A DNA stretch of 64,000 nucleotides from DASXRA01 sp036502575 (lineage in GTDB: Bacteria; Actinomycetota; Actinomycetes; Mycobacteriales; Jatrophihabitantaceae), in contig DASXYL010000029.1 in NCBI GenBank assembly GCA_036502575.1, positions 1 through 64,000 of the forward strand, given 5' to 3'. A program made the translations under genes and the position numbers. Below the pieces are notes generated by a model. That model worked only from the letters and a program-made list of their open reading frames with translations. It had not been told where the DNA came from and made no database searches. Below are positions 18,989-26,957 of this stretch, piece after piece; position 1 is the stretch's first letter, and every line of letters starts with the position of its first letter.

Positions 18989-20011
18989 ATGAAGATGACG
19001 AGGAACCGGCCCGTACGGGTCGTCCTCTGCGCGATGGTGGCGATCGGCGGGGTAATGGCCGTTGCGCCGTCCTCAGCACTCGCAGCGAACACCATCTCGC
19101 AAGCCACCGCCCAGGCGGTGAACCTCAACCTGTTGAGCGGGGCGTTGACCGTTGCGGTCTCCAATCCGCCCACCTCGGCCACGAACGACGGCACTCAGTC
19201 CAACGCTGAGGTGCACGCGCAGCCGCTCGTCTCGCTGCTCAGCAAGCAGAAGCTGCTCCAGGTCGGCGCCCTGTCCCAGACCGCAGAGGCGAACAAGAAC
19301 GGGTCGTCCTACGGCTGCGCCGGCATCGTCTCGCCGGAAGGCCAGATCCAGATCGGCGACGCCGGCAAGTCGTGCTACCCCTCCCACAATGGCAAGGGCG
19401 GCATCACGATCGACCTGGGCAAGCTGCCCGGGCTCGACGCGCTGGACGGTTTGCTCAAGCCACTGGGCGTTCCCGGTATCAAGATCACCGTGGACGCGAT
19501 CACGGCGCACGGCTACCAGAAGGGCACCGATCCGGCTCTACTCGGGGCCACGCTGGTCAACGTCCACGCGCACCTCGGCAACCTGGCCGACGTTGTCGTG
19601 CCGATCAACCCGAAGCCGAACCAGGATCTGCTCGGTGCAGTGCTCGGTGCCCTGTCGCCGAAGCTCGGCCTGGTAGGCACGGCCGTGAGCAACCTGATCA
19701 AGGGTGTGGTCAGCCTGACCACGAACTACCAGCCCGAGACCCCACTGCAGTCGAACATCGTGAAGGCGAAGGCTAAGGCCGACGCGGCCGGCAGCGATCC
19801 GTCGGTTTCTGGCCTGCACATCTCGTTGCTGCAGGACTCCCTCGCCGTGGCCGATCTGGCCAAGGTGACGGTTGGTCCGAATGCAACGACCGGTGAGGTC
19901 GACGCCTTCTCGTTCCAGAACCTGCCGGTGATCTTCGGCGGTATCGCGATGCTCATCGCTCTGGGCTACGGCGTCCGCTTCGGCGTTCGTCGAGTCCGCG
20001 CGTTCGTCTGA
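18989..20011 (+). CDS. Secreted protein with exosortase-type C-terminal sorting region
   Basis: 340 residues. A signal peptide (about 1-32, cleavage after SSALA) is followed by a large extracellular Ala/Leu/Gly-rich domain that repeats short valine-rich strands, with two cysteines (SYGCAGIV, KSCYPSH). The last 34 residues form a tripartite tail: SFQNLP, a hydrophobic helix (VIFGGIAMLIALGYGV) and a basic end (RRVRAFV). This resembles actinobacterial 'choice-of-anchor' surface proteins. A strong AAGGAGG precedes the ATG. It is the first gene of a cluster ending with an exosortase-family protease, its expected processing enzyme. The function of the displayed domain is unknown. Confidence 0.75.
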   Translation: MKMTRNRPVRVVLCAMVAIGGVMAVAPSSALAANTISQATAQAVNLNLLSGALTVAVSNPPTSATNDGTQSNAEVHAQPLVSLLSKQKLLQVGALSQTAEANKNGSSYGCAGIVSPEGQIQIGDAGKSCYPSHNGKGGITIDLGKLPGLDALDGLLKPLGVPGIKITVDAITAHGYQKGTDPALLGATLVNVHAHLGNLADVVVPINPKPNQDLLGAVLGALSPKLGLVGTAVSNLIKGVVSLTTNYQPETPLQSNIVKAKAKADAAGSDPSVSGLHISLLQDSLAVADLAKVTVGPNATTGEVDAFSFQNLPVIFGGIAMLIALGYGVRFGVRRVRAFV

Positions 20012-20039
20012 TCGAAATCCACGGATAGGAGATCTACGA

Positions 20040-20204
20040 ATGTACGGATCCAAGGGCGGCGGTGTGATTGTCGGCGGCGCGACCGGTGGTGGCCTGGCCA
20101 TGACCGGTGCACCGGTCGCGATCGCGATCGTGGCGGCCGTCGTGCTTTTGAGCGCCGGCTTGCTCATGATGCGGTGGGGCCGGGTTCGCCGGACCCGCCC
20201 GTAG
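20040..20204 (+). CDS. 54-residue mini-protein with sorting-signal-like tail
   Basis: A short ORF beginning MYGSKGGGVIVGGATGGG, then LAMTGAPV, a hydrophobic helix (AIAIVAAVVLLSAGLLMM) and a basic tail RWGRVRRTRP. It has no signal peptide apart from its single membrane segment. ATAGGAG lies nine bases before the ATG. It sits 28 bp after the larger substrate-like gene, before a strong hairpin. The tail resembles both LPXTG-like and exosortase-type signals (motif, helix, arginines). It could be a minimal structural subunit or co-substrate. Confidence 0.65.
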   Translation: MYGSKGGGVIVGGATGGGLAMTGAPVAIAIVAAVVLLSAGLLMMRWGRVRRTRP

Positions 20205-20213
20205 CCGAAGCCA

Positions 20214-20258
20214 GCCGTGGCGTTGCCTGCGTGCCCACAGCGCGGGCAACGCCACGGC
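20214..20258. terminator. Perfect 14-bp hairpin after the two substrate-like genes
   Basis: GCCGTGGCGTTGCC and GGCAACGCCACGGC are exact complements with a 17-base loop, ten bases after the mini-protein stop and about 50 bases before the glycosyltransferase start. It probably reduces read-through, so substrates are made in excess of the processing enzymes. Confidence 0.65.
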
Positions 20259-20306
20259 GCCTTGTTCGCCATAGACGCGGCACGGCATATCGAGGGGAAG
20301 TAACGC

Positions 20307-21662
20307 GTGGGACTAGTTCTACTTGAGTTCGTCGGACTCTTTGTGGCCGTGGTCTACATGACCTACGTCGTGATGATCGTCTTGCCGTTCCTGCGCCGGA
20401 AGCGCACGGTGCGGGGCAATCATCGCGAGTTCGAGTGGCACCTGTTCATTCCGGCCCGCGACGAAGAGGCCGTCATCGAGATGACGATGGCTCGCTGTCG
20501 CGCCGATTTTCCCACCGCGCACGTGTGGATCATCGACGACGCGAGCGACGACCGGACCGCGGAGATCGTCGCCGAGACCGAGGCCGGCGATCCCAAAGTC
20601 CACCTCGTGCGGCGGATCATGCCGCAGGCCCGGGCCGGGAAGGGTGCGGCGCTCAACAGCGCCTACCGCGCGCTCGACGCGTGGTTCCCCGCGGACGGTG
20701 ATCGCACCCGGGCAATCGTCGTCGTGCTCGACGCCGACGGGCGAATGTCACGAGACGCGCTCGACTACGTGAGTTCGGACTCCGTGTTCGGTGACGCGTC
20801 GGTCGGCGCCGCCCAGATCGCCGTGCGGATGGAGAACCGCAACGATCTCGGCGATCTCGCGACGCCGTCCCGGCTGGGAAAGCGCTTCTCGCGTTACCTG
20901 GTGCGGATGCAGGACCTGGAGTTCATGACGACGATGTCGGCCATGCAGCTGCTGCGCGAGCACACCGGCTCGGTCGGCATGGGCGGGAACGGTCAGTTCA
21001 GCCGGCTCTCCGCACTGGACGAGATCGCTCGCCGTTACGCCCAGCCCTGGCACGGCGCGTTGCTCGAGGATTACGAGCTGGGGCTGCACATCCTGCTCGT
21101 GGGCTACCGCAACCGCTTCGTCTACGACACGCACGTGGAGCAGGAAGGCCTGCTCATGGTGCGCCGCCTCCTTGCGCAACGTTCGCGATGGACGCAGGGC
21201 GCGATGCAGTGCTCGACCTACGTGCGAGAGATCGTGCGCTCGCCGAACTTCAGCAACGCGGGCATGGTCGAGTCGTGCTACTTCCTGCTCAATCCGTGGT
21301 TACAGGTGATCGGCGTGATCTTGTGGCCGATGTTCCTCGTGCTGACCGGAATGCAGGCGCTTCACTACCCGGCGGGCGTTGTCTCGTTCATTACCCAGTT
21401 CTGGCCGGTTGCCTTACTGGCCGTGTTGTTCGGCGCCCTTCCGTTCATCATGTGGGGGCCGATCTACCGAAGCAGGGTCGAACCCGGTATCAGCCGCCGG
21501 CGTGCCTGGATGCTCGGGTTCGGCAACGCCGCATACGTCTGCTACACCTACTTGGCAACGCCCCGTGCGGTGGTTCGCATGCTGCGAGGGCGCCACGGCT
21601 GGGCCAAGACGCGCCGCAATGCCGAGCTGATGACGGCCGGACCGGTGGCCAGTGACATCTGA
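20307..21662 (+). CDS. Membrane glycosyltransferase family 2
   Basis: 451 residues: an N-terminal helix (about 4-27, FVGLFVAVVYMTYVVMIVL), a GT-A domain with WIIDDASDDRTAEIV, AGKGAALNSAYRA, the DxD site VLDADGRM and the acceptor motif QRSRWTQGAM, then C-terminal membrane helices (VIGVILWPMFLVLTG, VALLAVLFGALPFIM). This is the processive BcsA/HasA-like layout without a PilZ domain. GTG start after GAGGGGAAG. It overlaps the exosortase gene by 11 bp, so the two enzymes are translationally coupled and may jointly modify or anchor the surface protein. Confidence 0.85.
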   Translation: MGLVLLEFVGLFVAVVYMTYVVMIVLPFLRRKRTVRGNHREFEWHLFIPARDEEAVIEMTMARCRADFPTAHVWIIDDASDDRTAEIVAETEAGDPKVHLVRRIMPQARAGKGAALNSAYRALDAWFPADGDRTRAIVVVLDADGRMSRDALDYVSSDSVFGDASVGAAQIAVRMENRNDLGDLATPSRLGKRFSRYLVRMQDLEFMTTMSAMQLLREHTGSVGMGGNGQFSRLSALDEIARRYAQPWHGALLEDYELGLHILLVGYRNRFVYDTHVEQEGLLMVRRLLAQRSRWTQGAMQCSTYVREIVRSPNFSNAGMVESCYFLLNPWLQVIGVILWPMFLVLTGMQALHYPAGVVSFITQFWPVALLAVLFGALPFIMWGPIYRSRVEPGISRRRAWMLGFGNAAYVCYTYLATPRAVVRMLRGRHGWAKTRRNAELMTAGPVASDI

Positions 21663-22260
21663 GACTCCGGCCTTGCGTCCGTTCGAGTTCACTCTGCCGC
21701 GCGAGGAGCCGAACATCCGGCGTCGTCGATCGCGTCCCGGCCTGGTCGTCGGCCTGACGATGTACGGGATGGCGCTGTGGATGGCGTTGGACAACGCGCG
21801 GTTCCGTCGCTTCGAGGCCGATCTGATCACGCCGCTCACCGGCTTTGTCACCGGTCGGCATCCGGCCGTCGCAGCGGACACGCTCATCTGGTTCGCCCGG
21901 GGGACACCCCGGGTGTTCGGGCTCAACATCAGCAGCGGATGCACGTCTGCGCTGCTGCTGATTCCCCTGTTCGTGGTGATCGGCTCGTTCGCGATCTTCA
22001 CTCGGATGAGCCTCGGCAGGCAGGTGAGCGCTCTACTGGCCGGCTCGGCGCTGATCCTCGGGGTGAACGTGTTCCGCATGACCGGAATCGCGTGGGCTAC
22101 CTGGAAGTTCGGGCGCACCAACGGTTACGGCTTCAGCCACCTCTTCGTCGGCTCGGCATTCTCGCTCATCGGGTTCGTGGCGGCGATGCTCGTCGCACTG
22201 TGGGTCCTGGTGCGCGGCGAACGGTCGGACCAGCATGGCAAGGTGGGGCCGAATCCGTAG
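21652..22260 (+). CDS. Exosortase/archaeosortase family protease-transpeptidase
   Basis: A 202-residue polytopic membrane protein with the exosortase catalytic triad in order: Cys97 in SSGCTSALLL, Arg142 in the NxxR motif NVFRMTG, and His163 in GFSHLF. Helices are about 30-46, 101-118, 127-150 and 164-187. Compact relative to proteobacterial EpsH (usually about 280 residues or more), missing most N-terminal helices. GTG start overlapping the GT2 gene. Likely cleaves the tails of the proteins at 18989 and 20040 and transfers them to an envelope acceptor. Confidence 0.8.
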   Translation: MTSETPALRPFEFTLPREEPNIRRRRSRPGLVVGLTMYGMALWMALDNARFRRFEADLITPLTGFVTGRHPAVAADTLIWFARGTPRVFGLNISSGCTSALLLIPLFVVIGSFAIFTRMSLGRQVSALLAGSALILGVNVFRMTGIAWATWKFGRTNGYGFSHLFVGSAFSLIGFVAAMLVALWVLVRGERSDQHGKVGPNP

Positions 22261-22280
22261 TCCACCGGAGGAGGCAAACG

Positions 22281-22862
22281 ATGCTCGACTTCGAACGCGC
22301 GACGACGAATCTGGCCCGTCTGGTCAACGGCCTCACCGACGAGCAACTGGCCGCGTCCACCCCGTGCGAGTACTACACGCTCGGCGATCTCGTTCAGCAC
22401 GTCGACGGCCTGTCGGTGGCGTTCGCCTGGGCGGCCCGCAAGTCGCCCGAGTCGCGGGGTTCGGCCGGCCGGTCCGGTGATGCCAGTCGCCTCGCGCCGG
22501 GCTGGCGCACGCGCATTTCGGAGCAACTGGCTGCGCTGGCGCAGGCGTGGCGTGATCCGACCGCGTGGGAGGGCATGACCCGAGTAGGCGGCGTCGACCT
22601 GCCCGCGCCGGCCGCTGCCGGGTTCGGGCTGAACGAGGTGGTCGTGCACGGGTGGGACATCAGCCGGGCGAGCGACCAGGACTTCGATACCGACCCGCAG
22701 GCGGTGGCCGCCTGCATCGACCTGGTGTCACAAGATGGCCCGCGCGAGGGCATATTCGCAGCTGCCGTCGATGTCCCGGACGATGCGCCGCCGCTCGATC
22801 GGCTGATCGGGCTCACCGGACGCGATCCGGGCTGGTCGCGAGGTCTCGCGTCGTACCGGTAA
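22281..22862 (+). CDS. TIGR03086-like DinB/mycothiol-dependent maleylpyruvate isomerase family protein
   Basis: 193 residues of the DinB-type four-helix metal-binding fold, as in mycothiol-dependent enzymes. STPCEYYTLGDLVQHVDGL gives the first metal histidine region and LNEVVVHGWDISRA the second. GGAGGAGG precedes the ATG. It follows the exosortase gene by 20 bp but is common outside this context, so a role in sorting is not implied. Confidence 0.8.
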   Translation: MLDFERATTNLARLVNGLTDEQLAASTPCEYYTLGDLVQHVDGLSVAFAWAARKSPESRGSAGRSGDASRLAPGWRTRISEQLAALAQAWRDPTAWEGMTRVGGVDLPAPAAAGFGLNEVVVHGWDISRASDQDFDTDPQAVAACIDLVSQDGPREGIFAAAVDVPDDAPPLDRLIGLTGRDPGWSRGLASYR

Positions 22863-22907
22863 CGCGCCCCCGTTCCGAGCCGAAAAATGCCCGGCCGGAC
22901 AGGTGGA

Positions 22908-22950
22908 CGACCCGGTCACCAAGCGGGAGGGTTGCCAGGTGACCGGGTCG
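22908..22950. repeat. Palindromic repeat, copy A
   Basis: CGACCCGGTCACC pairs perfectly with GGTGACCGGGTCG across a 17-base loop. Both arms and part of the loop (CCAAGC, TGCCAGGTGA) recur at 37700-37745, so this is a dispersed element as well as a likely terminator. Confidence 0.65.
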
Positions 22951-23029
22951 CGCGAGTGACCTTACAGTGTGTTGCGCGGCATGCGCTAGATGTAATCGCG
23001 AGGGATTTCGGCTACGCGCTGGTAACACA

Positions 23030-24562
23030 TCAGGGCAGCTGCAACACGCCGTCCATGCGGCGCGGTAGCTGCCATGGATTGGCTTCCTGCAAGGCATCCG
23101 GCAGCATTCGCCGCGGGGTTGACTGGTACGCGATCGGGCGCAGCCAGCGCTCGATCGCGGCCGTGCCGACCGACGTGGAACGGGAGTCGGTCGAGGACGG
23201 ATAGGGGCCGCCGTGCTGCATGGCCCACGCCACCGCGACACCGGTGGGGTAGCCGTTCCACACCAGCCGTCCGGCCCGCGGGCGCAGCAGATCGACCACC
23301 GCGGTGGGCGCCTCGTCCGCGCCGGCGTGCACGGTGGCGGTGAGGGACCCGGGCAGGCGGGCGAGCGTGGCCAGCAGCTCGGCCTCGTCCGCGTACTCGA
23401 CCAGAACAGTCAGCGGTCCGAAGCACTCGTCGAAGATCGTAGGCAGGTCGTTGCCGTCGAGCAGGGTCCGGGCGGTGACGCCGAGCAGGCGGGCCGGTGC
23501 GAAGAATCCGGATCCGTCCGGGACCGGGCTCTCGGCCAACAGCGTGACCCCGGTGCGGCCGACCCGGGCGTCGGCGCCGGCGCGAAATCCGTCGCGGATC
23601 CGCTCGGCGAGCATGGCCCCGGGTTGATAGCCGAGCGTACCGTCGGCGAGGGCCGCCCGCAGGTTTTGCCCGCCGGCGTCGGCCGGAACGAAGACAACGC
23701 CGGGCTTCGTGCAGAACTGGCCCACCCCGTTGGTGTACGAAGCGAGCAGCCCGGTCGCGATCTCGTCGGCCCGCTCGGCCGCCGCCGCGGCGGTAACGAC
23801 GACCGGGTTTAGGCTGCCGAGCTCGCCGTAGAACGGGATGGGATCGGGCCGGGCGCACGCCATATCGAAGAGGGCCCGCCCGCCCGCGACCGAGCCGGTG
23901 AACCCGATCGCCCGGATGGCCGGATGGCGCACCAGGTCGGCGCCGGCCGGTCCACCGTGGACGATGCCGAGCACCTCGGCCGGCAGCCCCGCCCCGACGG
24001 CACCGCGGCGCAACGCCTCGGCGCAACGCTCCGAGGTGGCCGGATGGGCCGGGTGCGCCTTGACGACCACCGGGCAGCCGGCGGCGAGCGCACTGGCCGT
24101 GTCGCCGCCCGGCACGCTGAACGCCAGCGGGAAGTTGCTGGCCCCGAACACGCCCACCGGGCCGAGCGGCACCAGCATGCGGCGCAGGTCCGGACGGGGC
24201 GCGGGTGCGGCATCGGGGTCGGCGTGATCGATCGTCACATTCAGGTAGCCGCCGTCGTCCAGCACCGTGGCGAACAGGCGCAGCTGGAAGCTGGACCGGG
24301 CGAGCTCGCCCCGCAGCCTGGTCTCGCCGAGGGCGGATTCGCGGTCGGCCAGCTCGACGATCTTGTCACCGTCCGTGTCCAGCTCGTCGGCCATCAGGCG
24401 CAGCATTTGGGCCCGGCCGCGGGGGCCGGCGTCGTCCAGCGCCGGGGCGACCGCGGCCGCGGCCTGGCAGGTCGCGCCGACCTCGTCCGGGGTGAATTCG
24501 TGGGCGACGACCTCCACCACCTGGCCGGTACGTGGGTCGACGCTCTCGACTGTTGCTGTCAT
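23030..24562 (-). CDS. 2,5-dioxovalerate (alpha-ketoglutarate semialdehyde) dehydrogenase
   Basis: 510 residues of the NADP-aldehyde dehydrogenase branch specific for ketoglutarate semialdehyde. Motifs: GASNFPLAFSVPGGDTASA, VVKAHPAHPATSE, GFTGSVAGGRALFD, FYGELGSLNPVVV (general-base Glu) and NGVGQFCTKPGVVF with the catalytic Cys. It performs the last step of oxidative uronate/aldarate breakdown, giving 2-oxoglutarate. Last gene of the minus-strand operon; its ATG overlaps the preceding stop by 4 bp. Confidence 0.92.
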   Translation of the reverse strand: MTATVESVDPRTGQVVEVVAHEFTPDEVGATCQAAAAVAPALDDAGPRGRAQMLRLMADELDTDGDKIVELADRESALGETRLRGELARSSFQLRLFATVLDDGGYLNVTIDHADPDAAPAPRPDLRRMLVPLGPVGVFGASNFPLAFSVPGGDTASALAAGCPVVVKAHPAHPATSERCAEALRRGAVGAGLPAEVLGIVHGGPAGADLVRHPAIRAIGFTGSVAGGRALFDMACARPDPIPFYGELGSLNPVVVTAAAAAERADEIATGLLASYTNGVGQFCTKPGVVFVPADAGGQNLRAALADGTLGYQPGAMLAERIRDGFRAGADARVGRTGVTLLAESPVPDGSGFFAPARLLGVTARTLLDGNDLPTIFDECFGPLTVLVEYADEAELLATLARLPGSLTATVHAGADEAPTAVVDLLRPRAGRLVWNGYPTGVAVAWAMQHGGPYPSSTDSRSTSVGTAAIERWLRPIAYQSTPRRMLPDALQEANPWQLPRRMDGVLQLP

Positions 24563-25698
24563 GCCCTCAATCCTTGTCTAAGTGTCGCCAGGTCCGCGCG
24601 GGAGGCGAGGCCAGCGTGATAAAAGCGCAGGTCGGTGGCGCCCGCGGCCCGCGCCCGCTCGATTCGGGACCGAAGGCCCGTCAGGTCAGCGCCCATGCCC
24701 GCGATCGCGAGAAGGCTGGCGACGACCTGTTGCCCGTCGCCCGCAGCGGCGGCCACCTCGGCGAGCGCGGCGCCGGCATCGTCCATGTCGCGCCAGCAGT
24801 TGAGGACCAGCCCGTCGGCGACCTTCAGGGCCGGACCGGCGTCCAGGCCGACGTTCGCGCCGTAGCGGCGCGGGTCGGGATGCGCGTGCAGCAGCACCCG
24901 ATGCGGACGGGCCGCCTCGGCCACCTCGGCCCGGAACCGATCGCCGACGCGCCGGCGCATCTGCAGCACGGCGTCGGCGGTCGGCGCGTCGAGCCCGACC
25001 GGCTGGTCTGAACCAGTGAACGTGTCGTCCAGCCGGGACCGAACGGTCGCCCGAAGCTCGTCCGGATCCAGGCCGGCGTCCGCGTAGCCCCGGCCGCACG
25101 CCGAGCAGAAGCACAGCGAGAACAGGTACTCCTCGTCGGCGCGAAGCGGCACGCCGCCGGACTTGTCGTGTGCGCTCTGGTGGTCGTAGCCGTACCAGCC
25201 GCAGGCCTCCAACTCGAAGCCGTCGATGTCGGAGCGAGACGCGATCTCGGCGACGAGCGTGGCGGCGTACTCGCGCACCTCGTCCGGCGAGATGCACAGC
25301 GCCCACGGATAGCTGTCGCCGTAGGCATTCGTCACCGTGACGTCCGGGAACGCCTCGCCGAGCCGGGTGTTGTGCGCGAGCACCACCCAGGCGTGCACGC
25401 CCAGGCCCGCGCCCCGCACAGCAGCGGCGGCGGCGCCGAACGGGTCCTCGCCGGAAACCCAGGTAGCGGGAACGGGACGCAACCGGCGGCCGGCCCACCG
25501 CGTCGGGTCGATCGGGTAGTACGCAGCCGCGTGCCGGGCGACGACGATGCGGTGTTGCGGGTGGAACGGGGTGAGCGCCCGCGTCGAGTGATACGCCGCG
25601 GCCAGCACCACGTCGTCGACGCCGAGGTCGGCCACCCGCGCGGCCGCGGCCGGATCACCGACCACGTCCCACGGGTAGAGGTACGCGCCGACGCCCAT
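24559..25698 (-). CDS. Unknown TIM-barrel-like protein of the uronate operon
   Basis: 379 residues, no clear family. MGVGAYLYPWDVVGD, DGFELEACGWYGYDHQSAHD and LHAHPDPRRYGANVG, plus regular beta-alpha periodicity, suggest a glycoside-hydrolase-like (beta/alpha)8 barrel with acidic residues at strand ends. A cysteine cluster (SLCFCSACGRGYADAG) could bind metal. No signal peptide, so a cytoplasmic sugar-acid or oligouronide enzyme is plausible. Overlaps both neighbours by 1-4 bp, so it is part of the pathway operon. The reading frame stays open upstream within gudD, but this ATG fits the operon. Confidence 0.6.
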   Translation of the reverse strand: MGVGAYLYPWDVVGDPAAAARVADLGVDDVVLAAAYHSTRALTPFHPQHRIVVARHAAAYYPIDPTRWAGRRLRPVPATWVSGEDPFGAAAAAVRGAGLGVHAWVVLAHNTRLGEAFPDVTVTNAYGDSYPWALCISPDEVREYAATLVAEIASRSDIDGFELEACGWYGYDHQSAHDKSGGVPLRADEEYLFSLCFCSACGRGYADAGLDPDELRATVRSRLDDTFTGSDQPVGLDAPTADAVLQMRRRVGDRFRAEVAEAARPHRVLLHAHPDPRRYGANVGLDAGPALKVADGLVLNCWRDMDDAGAALAEVAAAAGDGQQVVASLLAIAGMGADLTGLRSRIERARAAGATDLRFYHAGLASRADLATLRQGLRA

Positions 25699-26957
25699 CA
25701 GAACCTCGGCCGGGTGCCCGCCCAGGACGGGACGATCGAGCGCATGTAGCCGATGTCGTCGCGCCGCCGGACGCCGCAGCTCAGGTACTGCTCGTGCAGC
25801 CGGGCCAGCGCGTCGCGGTCGAGCGTCACGCCGAGCCCGGGCGTCGCCGGTACCGGTACCGAGCCGTCGACGAAGCGCAGCACCCCCGGCTCGATGACGT
25901 CCTCGACCTGCCATGGGATGTGCGTGTCGCAGGCGTAGGTGAGGTTCGGGATGGCGGCCGCGAGCTGGGTCATCGCCGCCAGGCTGATGCCGAGGTGCGT
26001 GTTGGAGTGCATCGACAGGCCCAGGTCGAACGTCCGGCAGATGCCGGCCAGGATCACCGACTCGCGCAGCCCGCCCCAGAAGTGGTGGTCGGAGAGCACG
26101 ACCTGCACGGAGCGCTGCTCGATGGCCGCCGGCAGATCCTCGAACGTGGTGACGCACATGTTCGTGGCCAGCGGCATCGGCACCGCCCGGGCGACTTCGG
26201 CCATGCCTTCGAGCCCGGCGGTCGGGTCCTCCAGGTACTCGAGCACGCCGGCGAGCTCGGTGCCGACCCGGATGCTGGTCGGCACCGTCCAGTTGGTGTT
26301 CGGGTCCAGACGCAGGGGATGGTCGGGGAACGCCGCGCGCAGCGCCCGGATCGCGGCGATCTCCTCGTCGGGGGGTTGCACGCCACCCTTCAGCTTGAGC
26401 GAACCGAACCCGTAGCGCGCGACGAGGTCTTTCGCCTGGGCGACGATGCCGTCCGGCGTCAACGCCTCGGGTCCGTCCGCCGGGTGACCCGGATGCCCGG
26501 CCCAGCGGTAGAACAGGTAGCCGCTGAACGGGACGGCGGCGCGCACGGCACCGCCGAGCAGGTCGCTCACCGGCCGGCCGATCGCGCGACCCTGCAGGTC
26601 CAGGCAGGCCACCTCGAACGCGGCGAACGTTGCGGCCAGTGTCTTGCTGGCGCTGGGCGGTCCGATCATGTCGGTGGGCATGTCCTCGGGCGCCTCGCCC
26701 AGAGCGGTGGCGGTGCGCCGGTGCAGCTCGTGCAGGTCGAAGGGGTCCAGGCCGACCAGCGTCGGGGCGACGCGGCGCAGGCGCTCCAGCGCCGGGTCGT
26801 CGCCGTAGGCCTCGCTCAGTCCGAGCAGGTCCGGCCCCGCGTACACCTCGATTACGGCGCGCAGCGCATACGGCTCGTGCACGCCGACCGAGTTGAGCAG
26901 CGGCGGATCCGTGACGGCAACCGGCGTAACCCGAACCTGGGTGATCTGTTCGCTCAT
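25698..26957 (-). CDS. gudD: Glucarate dehydratase-like enolase superfamily enzyme
   Basis: 419 residues. It removes water from D-glucarate (or the C5 epimer) to give 5-dehydro-4-deoxyglucarate. Enolase-superfamily residues are clear: KxK in FGSLKLKGG, metal ligands in RLDPNTNW and YLEDPTAG, SDHHFWGG, and the His of MHSNTHLGIS. The substrate-capping loop near PPLLNSVGVHEPYALR matches GudD. Placed between uronate dehydrogenase and KdgD in pathway order. Confidence 0.9.
   Translation of the reverse strand: MSEQITQVRVTPVAVTDPPLLNSVGVHEPYALRAVIEVYAGPDLLGLSEAYGDDPALERLRRVAPTLVGLDPFDLHELHRRTATALGEAPEDMPTDMIGPPSASKTLAATFAAFEVACLDLQGRAIGRPVSDLLGGAVRAAVPFSGYLFYRWAGHPGHPADGPEALTPDGIVAQAKDLVARYGFGSLKLKGGVQPPDEEIAAIRALRAAFPDHPLRLDPNTNWTVPTSIRVGTELAGVLEYLEDPTAGLEGMAEVARAVPMPLATNMCVTTFEDLPAAIEQRSVQVVLSDHHFWGGLRESVILAGICRTFDLGLSMHSNTHLGISLAAMTQLAAAIPNLTYACDTHIPWQVEDVIEPGVLRFVDGSVPVPATPGLGVTLDRDALARLHEQYLSCGVRRRDDIGYMRSIVPSWAGTRPRF

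Noticed and set aside
20040..20204. Classical LPXTG sortase substrate
   Set aside because: The motif is LAMTG, there is no signal peptide, and no sortase gene is in the window; the adjacent protease is exosortase-like instead.
22281..22862. Member of the exosortase system
   Set aside because: Close spacing only; the family is a widespread stand-alone metal-binding protein.
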